Source: Carnegiea gigantea
Lineage: Eukaryota; Streptophyta; Magnoliopsida; Caryophyllales; Cactaceae
Length of the DNA: 64,000 nt
Direction of reading: 5' to 3'
NCBI GenBank assembly: GCA_029747015.1
Contig: JAKOGI010000343.1
Coordinates: 491,001-555,000, forward strand
Positions 12,081 to 22,975 of the stretch are shown piece by piece. Position 1 is the first letter of the stretch. Each line of letters opens with the position of its first letter. The position numbers and the translations under genes are program-made. The notes below the pieces were generated by a model. It was not told the DNA's origin and did not search any database. It was given only the letters and a program-made list of their open reading frames with translations.

Positions 12081-14676
12081 CGTTCTCGAAACTTATGAAC
12101 TTTATCTTGTCATGCAAGATTATCTCAAATAAATGTGGGTACTTGGCTATCATTTCCTCTTCAGTCTCCCAAGTGGCTTCTTGGGAGGTATAGTTTGCCC
12201 AAAGCACCTTGACTAAAGGTATCTGCCTGTTGTGCAGCTGCTTAATCCTACGATCTAGTACTTGGACTCAACGCTCTTCGTACACTAGATCCTCAATGAT
12301 CTCAATAGGTTTAGATACAATGATGTGGTCTGGATCTGGAATATACTTCCTGAGCTGAGAGATGTGAAACACATTATGCATGTGGTCTAGTTATACCTGC
12401 AGATCTAGTCAATATATTACTGGATTTAATTTTTTAATGATTTCATAAGGTCCAATATATCTTGGACTCAATTTGGCTCGCACTCCGAACATCTTGATAC
12501 CCTTAGTTGGGAAAACTTTTAGAAAAACTTTATCGCCTATTCGAAACTCCAGAGGGCTCCTTATCTTGTCCGCATAACTCTTTTGCCGACTTTAGGCAAC
12601 CCTAATATGCTCCCAAATCCTACTTATTGTTTCAATGGTTTTCTAGATCATTTCGGGACCAATGATCAATGCCTCAGCCAAATCGCTCCAGCACAGTGGG
12701 GTTCTACATTTTCTCCCATATGAAGCCTCAAACGGGGCCATTTTGATAGTGGACTGGTAGCTATTGTTATAAGAAAACTCCACAAATGGTAAATCATCTT
12801 TCTATTTCCCTTAGAATTCCAATACACAAGCTCTTAACATGTCCTCTAGAATTTGATTCACTCTTTCAGTTTGTCATCTGTCTCAGGGTGATAAGAGCTA
12901 CTAAAGTTCAATTTGGTCTAAAAGGCTTTTTAAAGTGGTTGTCAAAAACAGGCTTAGAATCTTTGATCCCTGTTGGATACTATGTCTTAGGGAATCCTAT
13001 GTAGGCTGACTATCTCTTTAACATGCAGTTGGGCTAGCTTTTCAACACTTCAAGTATCCCTAATGGCATAAAATGGGTCCACTAGGTAAGTCAATCAACT
13101 ATGACTCCGATAACATTCTTCCGCGTGGTAGAAAGGGGTAAACCCATAACGAAGTCCATTGAGATTGAATCCCACTTTCATGTGGGAATTTCTAGTGGTA
13201 GCAGTTCACCTACGGGACGCTGATGCTCTGTTTTAACCTTCTAGTAGGTTAAACACCTGTCTACATATTCTGCAACCTCCTTCTTTATATTATTCCACTA
13301 GAAGTATTGTCTTAAGTCTCTGTACATCTTGATGCCTCGTCCATGCATTGAGTAGCGAATATTATGAGCCTCTTCTAGGATCAGTTTCCTCAATTGTTCA
13401 TTTTCGGGTATGCATAGGTGATTTTGGAATCGCAGGGTCCCGTCCTCATGTACTATAAACCCAGGAGACTTCCCTTTCTCTAGATTTTGCTTTATTCTTT
13501 GGAGTTTAGGATCACTTTCCTGGTTCACCTGAATTTCCTTCACTATAAAAGGCTATAAGGTAAGTGCTGATGATTGAACATTTGCTTGCCTATGGGACAG
13601 TAGGTGAATTCCCAAGTTTCCAAGCTCTTTCAAAAGACTCTACTGAGTAATCACCATAGTTCTTGGGTTATGTTGTGCCTTCCTAGTCAGGGCATACGCT
13701 ACAACATTTGCTTTTCTTGGATGATATTGAATTTGCAAATCATAGTCTTTAAGCAACTCAAGCCAATGTCGTTGTTTCAAATTGAACTCTTTCTGGGTGA
13801 AAATATACTTCAGACTTTGATGGTTGGTATAGATCTTACATGGTACCCCATATAAGTAACATCTCTAAATTTTTAATGCAAAGACCACAGCTGCTAGCTC
13901 CAAGTCATGGGTAGGGTAAATTTTCACATAAGGTTTGAGTTGTCGGCAGGCATAAGCCACTACTTTGTCTTCCTAAATCAGTACACACCCCAAACCATTC
14001 TTTGAAGCATCACTATCAATGGTATACTGTTTACCCTCTATTGGTGACGTTAGGATTGGGGTGGTAGTTAATCGCTGTCTTAACTCCTAAAAGCCTATTT
14101 CACACTTCTCTATCCATTCAAATTTATTCACTTTCTTTAGGCATATTAGTCAAGGATGAAGCTATTTTCGAAAAGTCCTTAATGAACCTTCGATAATAGC
14201 CTGCTAAATCCAGAAAGCTTCTAGTCTCAGTAATGTTGGTAGGCCTTGATAATTCTGCGGTTGCCTTCACCTTCTCGGGTGAACTGTGATTCCTTCTTTT
14301 GTAACCACATGTGCCAAGAATACCATTTCTTCTAACCAAAATTCACACTTCTTTAGTTTGCCATAAAGTTGATGCTCCAACAAGGTTTGTAATACCATCC
14401 TCAAATAATCAGCATGTTCTTCTCTGTTCTTAGAATAGATAAGGATATCATCTATAAAGACCACTGCAAACTTGTCTAGATAGGGTCTGAAGACTCTATT
14501 CATAAGATCCGTGAAGGCTACGGGGGGCATTGGTGAGGCCAAACCGCATTACTGTAAACTCATAATGACCATACCTTGTCCTAAATGCTGTCTTAGGGAT
14601 GTCTTCAGGTTTAATCCTAAGATGATGGTACCTTGACCTCAAATCCATCTTAGAGAAGACTCCTGCTCCTTGCAGT
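12081..14676 (-). pseudogene. Element 2 pol, C-terminal part: RT palm, RNase H, integrase and C-terminal tail
   Basis: Read on the minus strand. RT text with [14 protein letters not shown] and an intact catalytic FIDD (14447-14458) lies at 14267-14542. The thumb with [17 protein letters not shown] follows at 14124-14339 in a shifted frame. RNase H decays through 13550-14110. The integrase zinc-binding region is at 13298-13543, with the His-rich AHNIRYSMHG. The integrase core is in fragments from 13290 to 12700; a QTERVNQ segment keeping the catalytic Glu is readable near 12875. A basic C-terminal tail runs to about 12100. Several stops and frameshifts break the frame. Its N-terminal continuation lies beyond the CACTA insertion at 19814. 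Confidence 0.88.
14674..14676. repeat. Target-site duplication AGT of the CACTA element (pair at 19811-19813)
   Basis: AGT immediately precedes CACTACAAAAA, and AGT immediately follows TTTTTGTAGTG at 19811-19813. Excising the element and one AGT rejoins the RT coding sequence of element 2. Confidence 0.88.
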
Positions 14677-14860
14677 CACTACAAAAATTCATGTATCCTC
14701 CCGCATTTGTATCACCACACTTAAGTAAAGTGTGAGGAGAAAAAAGAAAAAATTTGATAGTTTTCTTGATTCCACATTTAACAAGTGTGGGTAATTTATG
14801 AACCTATTCTTATACTTATTAAGTGTGGGGAATTAAAAAGAACTTTTATAATTACTTTTT
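14677..14860. repeat. CACTA left terminus and subterminal repeats
   Basis: After the terminal CACTACAAAAA there are several short repeats in both orientations, such as CCACACTTAAGTAAAGTGTG (about 14713), CACATTTAACAAGTGTGG (about 14773) and TTATTAAGTGTGGGG (about 14817). Such arrays are the usual binding sites of the CACTA TNPA-type protein. Confidence 0.8.
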
Positions 14861-14959
14861 ATTATATTAATGAGGTAATTTATCCAAAATATTTCAATAT
14901 TTATATCTAAATGTATTAGCCAAAGGAAAAATCCAAATAAAACTACCCACCCCCAAGCC

Positions 14960-15097
14960 ACGTGTTCCTCACGTGCCTACCCCCCTCTGCTTTAATCCCT
15001 TGTATTCTCTCTCCTCTCTCGGCTCACCAGATAGAAATCCTGACCCCCCTCATCCTCAGCATCTCATCTTCATCGTCTCTGTCCCTTTGCGAACTCA

Positions 15098-15146
<49 letters not shown>

Positions 15147-15340
15147 ACGCTGCTCATCCACCACACCGCGCAGCAATCCACCATCTCCATACATCTCCAC
15201 CATCACCAAGTACCAGCGCAACACGCTAGATGATGGCATCTTGACCGTCCATGTTTGGGTGAGATTGATGGCTAAGAACCCACCAAGTTCGGCTATAAAT
15301 CAAAGGCAGCGGCGATTAGGTATTATTCTATGTTTTAGTT
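14960..15340 (+). pseudogene. First-exon-like segment with CT microsatellite, captured, origin unknown
   Basis: A pyrimidine-rich leader with a CT repeat (about 15101-15146) is followed by an open stretch. It includes an ATG at 15270 and codons for MAKNPPSSAINQRQRRLG, ending at a plausible splice donor (AG|GTATT near 15320). The layout is that of a 5' UTR plus first coding exon of a plant gene. The peptide is not recognised. Overlapping open frames over the CT repeat are composition artefacts. Confidence 0.4.
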
Positions 15341-18300
15341 TAAGTTTCTTGGGTTCAATTTTAGGTTTTTTATTTCAATTCAAATTATTAGGAATTTAGG
15401 GTTTCTGTTTTTGTTTCATCCTCTCGATTTTAGATTTAATTTCAGGCTTTAAGTTCATGTAATTAGGCTTGATTTTGTAATTTGGAGTCGACACTCCTGA
15501 TTTTCAGCTTGCAATCGTAGTGTTTTAGGTTCAAGTTTAATTGATTTCGATATATTTTGCTTCCCCTATTTTGGACCTATTTGGAGCATCATTAATGGCG
15601 TTCCCACCATTGTTGGTGAACTTTAAAGCTCTGTTTTGGGTTGTCCAATGCTAAATTCGAATTCCCCTCCCTATTTCGGATCTATTTGATTTTGTTTGTT
15701 GTATTGAGCACTCAAAAAGTATTATTCATGAAATTGGCCCCATTTGAAGTTTACACTCGGATGACAATAGCTTTGGCTACTTATTTTTCCACGTTGAATT
15801 CGAGACGTCCCAGTTTGCATTGTTATTTTGTCTGCCAAGTAGGTCTGTGGGTTTGGTTATGATGGTTCATTTGATATTGGTGCTGTAAATAATCATGAGA
15901 AAGGGGTCTAGCTTGTTAGGTCTGTGGGTTTGGTTGCGATGGTTCTTCTGTTGAGCTTGCCTAGTGTTTGACAAGGTGCTCCAGATACAATGCTTGCTTG
16001 TGTGCCATGTATGCATTGGCTAGATGAATTGTATTCAAGATTTTCTTATGCATTTGGTGCCTTCTTCGATTTTTGTGTGTTTAATGACCTACGCTTATGG
16101 TAATGTTCTACTCACATAGAACGGAATGCCCCTCGAGCCTTTCTTTGTTCTTGTATTTATGGTCTATCTCTGCTCCATACTTTGTTATTTATCTTTTTAT
16201 TTTTTGTTTTCTTTTGCTTTTCCTTGACTTTGAATGACTTTCCATGTCAAAATTATTCTTGCATTGTAGTTATTTGATGTGTCAGAAGGACCTTTAATTT
16301 TATACCTAAGAAACCTCAACATATGATAATAACTACTCTAGATTTGACTAACTACAAGGATTTGGGTGGCTCAGTGCTCAATGGTAAGTTCCCACACCAC
16401 TAGTAAGTTGGGGGTGCTCATATACCCAATCCTCATAGTCAATTGTGTATTAATATTTTCTTAGGACAAGCTTGGGACAAGTTGCCAAGTCACTCTTTGT
16501 AACCTAACCAAATAATGCAATAATCATCAAGCAAAGCGAAAACAATTTAAAACAACTAGAGTACGATTGCTTATTTGCATATTACTCAGTTTTGAATCTA
16601 AAATCCGCTTCTATGTTTTGTTTAACTACTTTTATATGGCGAGAGTAATTAAGTATTTTACTTTTCTAATTTATCTTTTTTGTAAATATTTCAAATGATT
16701 TCAGGTTGCGTACAAGAATGCGGAATGGGTTGGTTGACATGATGCATGAAGAAAATTAAAAGTATGTTTAGGGGATAACTAGTAAATGCTATTTTTTGTT
16801 TGTTCTATATAGCAAACTTTTTAAGATCGATTATATGTGCGTACTTTGATAAGTTTTTCCATGTTATGAATACGACTAATGTATATATACTTTTTTGAGA
16901 ATATAATTGTCAATAGATATACTTTGTTTTGTATATATATGCTTCCTGATTGCTCAATTCAATCACCGGGAGTAATTTACATGTGCTGGAAGGCTTCCTG
17001 ATCTTTGAAGGCTTAATTCAATCGAAGTAAATATCTCTCCTGATCTCATAATTCAATCCAGGTCCATGCTCAAAATTTTTTACTTCAAATTAAGCCTGAG
17101 TGATGGTGTGAATTTACGTGTGCTGCTCTTTGATGAGGGAACCATTTTTGGCTCCAACTATGGAAGTTAGTAATTTGTGTCTTCATCTTGTATAAATAAT
17201 ATCCTTTTTAAGGGGCTTTGTGTTAGATTTGGGTTTAGATTAGCTTTAACTGTGGAAACCTTAGTCCATTACAAGGTTGATGATTATTTGTTTAGAAGAG
17301 TTCTTGGTTTTTTCCCAAGCTAAGGCTGGCTGGTGATGGTTGTTGGGGCACTGATAATGAACAGAGAGTATGAAAAAGGATTATTACAGATGCAGTCGAT
17401 GGTTTCTGCAATTGATTTGTTGCCTCCATTGTCTTTTGGTTGATCCCAATTTAATTGGATGTTGGCAATCTATCTTGTTATCTTCCATCTAAATGTACAC
17501 TTACACCATCCTTTCTTGATACGTAGCATTTTTGTTTCTAACTTTTACTGTTACACAATTTAATTGAATGTTGGCTCATCTTCTTGGTTTTCCGGCCTCA
17601 CTGGACTATCCCTGAGCATGGGCCTAATTTGCTACTCAGTTCGTTTCTAACTTTTACTGTTGAACAAACTTTACTCAATGATGACTTTTATATCATAGGC
17701 TTTTTGTTAGATTTTGGATTTGTCAGTTTAGTGACACATTGACATTGTGCTGTATTTGTAGTGCAGTAAAATTCTGAAACTTAAGGGTTGCCCAATATAG
17801 GCCTTCTCACTTACCTAAAATTCTCTCTTACCCATTATGTTGTGGTTTTTTTTTTTTTTTTGGGGTCCTCTTCCCCGTGGATTCCTACATGGGTTTCGAA
17901 AACTATGTACAATTACATGTTGTCAAAATCTTGGATATCAGTGTTTCTTTTCCTTTCCCTTCTTTTGGGGCAAATATCAAGGATAATTCCTAGCTTTCCA
18001 AATGAGTATACAACTAGCTCCCAGCTTTCATCTGTCTTTGGACATCATATTTATCTCCATTTTCAAAATAGTTAGTGAACTTGTAAACTCTTATTTCTTG
18101 AGTGGAAATTAAGAAAATGGTGGATGTCACTTTCATTATGATTATGATGCTGAGTATTCACCAATTTACCGAATAATTTACTGAGTAAAGTTCCTAGTTC
18201 TAACAGCTGCGCTCAGCTTTGATCCTTGTTGATGTTGGATTGTTTGGCTATTATTAGAAAGTAAGGCTGATTTAACTAATTTTTATTGTTTAATTGTTGT

Positions 18301-18398
18301 TAGAAAGCAAGGCTCAACTATTTTGTTTATGACATGATTGCTACAACATAAACTTCAAATAAACGTTGATGGGATGCATCTTGAACATATAGTGCTAT
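15341..18398. other. CACTA interior, intron-like T-rich sequence
   Basis: About 3 kb of T-rich text without a recognised coding region. A possible short exon follows a TTTCAG acceptor at about 16703 and stops after about ten codons. A short duplicated phrase GGTCTGTGGGTTTGGTT occurs near 15842 and 15920, and CGTTTCTAACTTTTACTGTT-like text occurs near 17535 and 17642. Nothing here resembles a transposase. Confidence 0.5.
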
Positions 18399-18571
18399 CT
18401 ACAAGACAACGTGGCATCCATGGCTTGTCAGTATGTGCGCAGCATTATATCTTCTATTCAAAGGGTGGCACTAGTGCTCTCTCCTCATTTTGGTTCTGAA
18501 GCTGGACTTTGGTCGCCACTTGGAAATCCCGAAGCGCACACATTAGCTCGATGGATTTGCCAAAGTTATAG
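18399..18571 (+). pseudogene. Captured exon of an HD-ZIP III transcription factor gene
   Basis: The 173-bp segment is open and reads LQDNVASM, then QYVRSI, QRVAL and LARWICQSYR at its 3' end, followed by a splice donor (AG|GTATGC at 18572). These words are characteristic of class III HD-ZIP proteins, in the stretch between the START-associated region and the C-terminal MEKHLA domain. The SPLGNPEAHTLARWICQSYR end looks closest to the ATHB8/ATHB15 branch by eye. The homeodomain, leucine zipper and START domain are absent, so the fragment cannot bind DNA as an HD-ZIP protein. It lies inside a CACTA element, so transduplication is the natural explanation. Confidence 0.82.
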
Positions 18572-18796
18572 GTATGCTACTAAATTTTTATTTATGTATA
18601 CTTCTATATGTAGATATTCTAAGAATACCACTTGACCTTTTTTGCTTTAAGGCAACTGCAACCTAATATCTAAGACTGCATAATAAAGAAGAGATGAATG
18701 TCAGTTGAGCCCCCCGCCTCCCTCCCCCAAGCAAAAAACAAAAGAGAAAAAAAAAAGCAGGAGAGGAAAGAGGTAAATGTGTGCTTTTGCTTTCAG

Positions 18797-18865
18797 GTTC
18801 ATCTTCTGAGGTTGCTTGGGGACTATCGCCATTCTAGTCGGATTGCTTTTGTGGAGTTTGTTATG
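18797..18865 (+). pseudogene. Captured exon of a CID-type RRM RNA-binding protein gene
   Basis: A 69-bp exon, exactly 23 codons, sits between a TTTCAG acceptor (18791-18796) and a GTAATC donor (18866). It reads LLRLLGDYRHSSRIAFVEF. This matches the RNP1-containing part of the second RRM in plant CTC-interacting-domain (PAM2-containing) proteins, where RLLGDY...RIAFVEF is a familiar string. The remainder of the RRM is not seen. It is a different parent gene from the HD-ZIP III exon about 230 bp upstream, so the element carries material from at least two host loci. Confidence 0.75.
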
Positions 18866-19078
18866 GTAATCACTGTATCTGTTGCAATAACGGTTCTATT
18901 ATTGATTGAACTCGATTGTGGTTCTATTCTTAGCTTAACTCTATTGTGGTTCTATAGTTGGTTGAACTCTGTTGTTCGTCTTTAAACTTGATTCTGCCGA
19001 GTCTGGATCCTAGTTAATCTCTTTGGTTATCTTTTTTAATAATTCTTTTTTTTTTTGTGTGTTTCAATTGCCTAACAG

Positions 19079-19154
19079 GTTGCATTTCTAGAGCTAACAT
19101 CTCTTTGTGAAGAACACGAAGATGGAGATTTTTTTATATTTTCTTGGACATTAG
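19079..19154 (+). pseudogene. Splice-bounded open segment, origin unknown
   Basis: A 76-bp open segment lies between an AACAG acceptor (ending 19078) and a GTATGT donor (19155). It translates to VAFLELTSLCEEHEDGDFF and a short hydrophobic continuation. I do not recognise the protein. Position, strand and splice-like borders suggest a third captured exon, but chance cannot be excluded. Confidence 0.35.
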
Positions 19155-19429
19155 GTATGTTTTCAAAGTATAGCTTTAAGTAGTATATAGAGAAATAAAA
19201 TGTTCAATCAGCTACCTACAACAAAAAAATTAGCAGGATGGATTCAAAACGACACAAGAATATTTAGTTTTTATTACCTCAGTCTTTGTTGTTATATCTA
19301 CAATTAATTTTCTTTTCAGGCACTAATGTAATTTATTCAATTGATGTTTAATCTATTTTAATTTGTTGGTTTGTTAATTTTATTCATTTATGTAGGGTGA
19401 TGCATGCTGATAATCAGTATAAAACTTGT

Positions 19430-19810
19430 TAATTAAAAAAAGAATAATTGTATACAATTATTCTATTTTTAACTTAATAAGTTTTATATTAATTACCAGC
19501 ATTATTTTTTTAAAAACTAAAATGACACTAGTAACACTTTTAAGTGTTGGAAAAATTATGACTTCTCGCACCTTCCAGAGTGGGTATAGCGTAAAATGGC
19601 CATACATAAATTGTGGATAATTAGTACTTACTCCGCATTTATAAGTGTGGAAAATATAACTCTACCCGCATTTCTATTAAGTGTGGAGAACACTTCCACA
19701 CACTTAACTTCCTCACATTTACGCTAAGTGTGGGCAACTGGTATTTCCATACTTATAAGTGTGGTTATTAGCAAAATCAAATGTAGAGGGAAGCAACTTT
19801 TTTTGTAGTG
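19430..19810. repeat. CACTA right terminus and subterminal repeats
   Basis: Copies of the GCATTTATAAGTGTGG-type motif occur near 19636, 19667, 19718 and 19750, in both orientations, and the element ends TTTTTGTAGTG at 19810. A longer TTAATTA/ATAATT-rich inverted structure lies at about 19426-19500. Confidence 0.8.
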
Positions 19811-19813
19811 AGT

Positions 19814-20349
19814 TGGTCGGACAAGTCATCTATTCGCAGTAAAGGGTACATATTTTTTATGGCGATCTTGTTCAACTCCCTATAGTCAAGACATAGCCTG
19901 AAGGTTCCATCCTTTTTCTTTACTAACAACACTAGAGCATATTATGGTGACACACTTGGCCTGATAAAGCCCTTTGGAACAACTCATCTAACTAAATCTT
20001 CAGTTTCTTAAGCTCATTTGGGGCCATATGATATGACGCCTTGGAGATAGGTTGGGTACCAGGGCTTAATTCAATTCCAAAATAAATTTTCCTTTGTGGG
20101 GGTAGTCCTGGTAACTCTTCAAGAAAAACATCTTCAAATTCACAAACTACAGGAATATTTTTTGCTTTCTCATCTTTTGTTTGGGTGTCAATAACATGAT
20201 GCTAATATACAATACACCCTAGATATAACAGCTTACTTGCTTTCTTAGCAGAAATCAAGGGACAAGATTTTTCCTCTCTTTGCCTAAAGAAATATGCTTC
20301 TCTTCCTTTTTTATCCTTCAAAATAACCTTAAGATATTCACAGTCAATC
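19814..20349 (-). pseudogene. Element 2 pol, N-terminal part: protease end and RT fingers
   Basis: On the minus strand this continues from the protease into the RT N-terminus. It includes the linker with [20 protein letters not shown] text (about 20100-20160) and the start of RT, equivalent to the KKDG(T)FRLC and DYRELNKI region (about 19840-19930). An open piece at 20202-20411 covers the protease-RT linker, with an ILGMKCLHIYGAKIDCEYLK segment. The RT frame reaches the CACTA insertion and resumes at 14676. Frameshifts are present. Confidence 0.8.
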
Positions 20350-21695
20350 TTAGCTCCATAAATATGCAAACACTTCATTCCCAAAATGATATGAAAATAA
20401 AAACAAATCAAATTGGATCAAATTCACAGAATCATTGGATAGCTTGATCCTATTATTGGTTTCCATCGTCCTACCCTCTAGGTTTAATTGCATGGCATAT
20501 TGCGTGGATATAAATGAATGAGTAGTACCTGAATCAAATAATACATAAAATAGCTTCAAATTTAAAAGAAGAGTTCCAGTAACTACTGTATCAGAGGTGG
20601 CAGCTGCTAGATAAGCCCATCCTACTGGTGTAGGCCTTGGTGATGGGGCTCCTTGGTGACGTAGGGCCAAGGGTTTTGCTGCACCCTTATCCACTGCTTT
20701 TAGTCGTCTTGGGCAGGCAGCAATGAGGTGCTTCAGGCTTCCACACCACATGCATTTGTTGGTTCCTACTTGGCACTCAAGGGTGGTGTGATTTGTTCTT
20801 TCGTATTTTCCACAGGGTTCTGCTGAGCCTGCAGAACGGGTCTTAGGAGGAGTAGGAGAAGGTTTCTTCTGGTTCACACTCTCACTTGGAGTTCCTCGCT
20901 CCATCCCTTTTCTCTTTTGGTTGATCGGGTTTAGGGCCCTTAACTTTGCCTTCACTCGCTCCACTTTAACAGCTCGCTTATATAGTTCTTGGTAAGTCAA
21001 GATTGGTTTCCTAACTAACTGATTTTGAATATAAAAGGCCAAACTCTTTTCAAAACTCCTCATTTTTAATCTTTCAGATGACATAAATTCAGGGACAAAC
21101 GTGGATAATTCTGTGAACTTCATGGCATACTGCATAACGGCCATGTTGCCACTTATATTCAGCTCTATAAATTCTTTCTCTTTTTGTCTTTGGATGACAA
21201 TTGGGAAATAGTTTGCCCTCAACTCACCCAGAAATTTACTCCAAGTGAATTCAGACCCTATGAGCTTATCCTTAATGGTGTTCCACCGAATATCAGCTTC
21301 ACCAGTCAGATAATACGTCCCAATGTTTACTTTCTTTTCTCCTGGCACCTCTGCCACTATAAAGATTTTGTCCATTCCCCTTACCCATTCCTCCAATATA
21401 ACTGGATCATAAATTCCATCATACACTTTAGGATTGCATTGTGCCGCACTATTTGCTAATTTATCTTCGTTAGGAGGGGTTTCAGTAGGTACTTGGAAAA
21501 TCCGCTTCATTAGTTTAGCTACTAAGGCTGGCCAGTAGTTCGATCCCCAATGGTGTTGGCAAACTCAGCGGGAATTAGTGGCATTTGGAAAAAATGTCGT
21601 GGCACATGATGTGAGGCTTATTCACCTGATCGCTGGCCATGATCCAAGTTATCCTCTATATGAATCTCCGCATCACTTTGGAAAAACTCAGACAT
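20350..21695 (-). pseudogene. Element 2 gag with zinc knuckle and start of aspartic protease
   Basis: The 386-codon frame at 20350-21510 is the longest open frame in the window. Residues about 1-190 are capsid-like gag, with YDG...LEEWVRGMDKIF near residues 30-50. Residues 233-266 hold two knuckles. The first reads CGKY where CGKC is expected, so it has lost a Cys. The second is intact (CMWCGSLKHLIAAC, C-x2-C-x4-H-x4-C). The protease DSG triad is at residues 326-328. The family start is probably the ATG at 21695, whose frame begins MSEFFQSDAEIH and reaches the long frame only after a stop and a frameshift. Gag packages the element RNA, and the protease would process the polyprotein. Confidence 0.9.
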
Positions 21696-22126
21696 TCTGG
21701 TCATACATTAAATGAAACAATTCAATCACTGGAATACCCAAACATGTAAGGTAAGCATGCCCAACAAGTACATTTAATATGGCTTAAATATTATTTAAAA
21801 CAGAACCCAAAGCATCATTATATCATTTCATAACTGCTGATTTACATAAATAGCTGCCTAGTTACATACATGATTTGTAAAATATAACATATCTAGCTGA
21901 CTAAGTAAGATCAATTCTGCCTCCTACCTAAAACACTAACTAGCCCCCGGTCCCTGAATCCGTCATATGCCCAAAAATAAACGGACCATGTCATCACAGT
22001 CTGAAGGATTTGACTAACTATATACAACGTCATATGCTACATAAAATGCAACTATCCAATCCGACCATACTGTATATATGCAAGGTTCAAAATGTAACCT
22101 ACTCAATTCAACACCTTTAAAAAAGC
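21696..22126 (-). other. Element 2 leader between accessory frame and gag
   Basis: About 430 bp of non-coding leader. It aligns with 28829-29280 of element 3, including the ATATATG-rich text after the accessory frame and the GGGCATGCTTA phrase near 21757. Confidence 0.6.
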
Positions 22127-22587
22127 CTAATAATCCCTATATGGATCATAATCTGGGTCAGACTCACCCTCCGGCTCTTTGCCTGAGTTGAAGCTGCTAT
22201 CTGATACCCCTAACTCTACCTCCTTAACCTTCGGATCAACCTGCTGCTCTCCCACTGCCTCATTGACCTCCTGATCCTCCTCTAGATCATCCTTGTCCTC
22301 AAAACCCTCCTTGGGTTCGTCATCAGAACTAACTACCACGATCTCCAGTGTATCAGGGAGATCCACTACCACATGCACCTCCCCAGGAAAATATGCGCTG
22401 GTGCAGGTGGTATAGGTGGGGGATGTGCCTGATGTAACAAGAAAATATGCTGATGAGTGTCCATAGCAATCCCCCTTTGCTTGAACTGCTTCCACAACAT
22501 CATCTCCGAAGTGATGGTAAGCCAAGTCCCCTAGACCTGGAACCTGGGTCCATCCTAACCTGGGTTCCCTGTCATCAGGAAATGATG
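22127..22587 (-). CDS. Accessory leader ORF of element 2: Pro/Ser region plus acidic C-terminus
   Basis: On the minus strand the frame is open from just after a TAG at about 22588 to the stop at 22127. The C-terminal half is strongly acidic, ending in GVSDSSFNSGKEPEGESDP and a short DYDPYRDY tail. No ATG opens the frame in this copy, so it may be decayed at the 5' end, spliced or non-AUG. Element 3 carries the same frame at 28382-28828. The two copies differ mostly at third codon positions and by in-frame indels in the part compared by eye, which argues that a protein was once maintained. No known domain is recognised. It lies between the PBS and gag, where standard Ty3/gypsy elements usually have no gene. 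Confidence 0.55.
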
Positions 22588-22954
22588 ATAAGGGAGCCTA
22601 AACTCTACCACAGATCAAATGTCAGTAAGAACCATAACAATATGTGTGCACAAACCGTGATGCTGTGAAACTCACAGAAAGGGTCATGTGCATGAGCTAT
22701 AATACTAGCATGCAATACTAAAATGTGGGCCACCATAGACGTACCAGGCATCATATTAACAGCATAGGGATCCATCTAGTAAGAAAAATTCAAATGAGGA
22801 GCACGTAGAAGATAAAAAATATACATTTTCTCATATCATAAGCTATTTCTAATATCACAAATCTCTAATAGTATACGATATTTCTTACTAATAACCCTTC
22901 TCACCGTCCTATATCTAAACTCCATACTCCATAGTTCATTAAGAAAATCAAAAT

Positions 22955-22968
22955 CTAGCTCTGATAGG
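22955..22968 (-). other. Primer-binding site of element 2
   Basis: On the minus strand TATCAGAGC, nine bases matching the initiator tRNA-Met type PBS (TGGTATCAGAGC), lies a few bases inside the LTR boundary at 22976. The first three bases (TGG) are degraded. Confidence 0.8.
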
Positions 22969-22975
22969 AAATTTT

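Larger units (their letters stand above)
14677..19810. mobile_element. Non-autonomous CACTA DNA transposon with captured gene fragments
   Basis: The element starts CACTACAAAAA (14677) and ends TTTTTGTAGTG (19810), the inverted CACTA terminus. It is flanked by the 3-bp duplication AGT (14674-14676 and 19811-19813), as expected for the CACTA superfamily. Both ends carry subterminal copies of a motif close to CACACTTATAAGTGTGG. No transposase (TNPD- or TNPA-like) reading frame was found, so it would depend on enzymes supplied by another element. The interior contains a CT-microsatellite leader and several splice-bounded exons that resemble host genes. It interrupts the RT of element 2 just before the FSKMDLR-type motif. 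Confidence 0.93.

Noticed and set aside
15024..15239. Overlapping open frames on both strands with Ser/Leu or Arg/Glu repeats
   Set aside because: They are translations of the CT microsatellite. Low complexity alone keeps all frames open.
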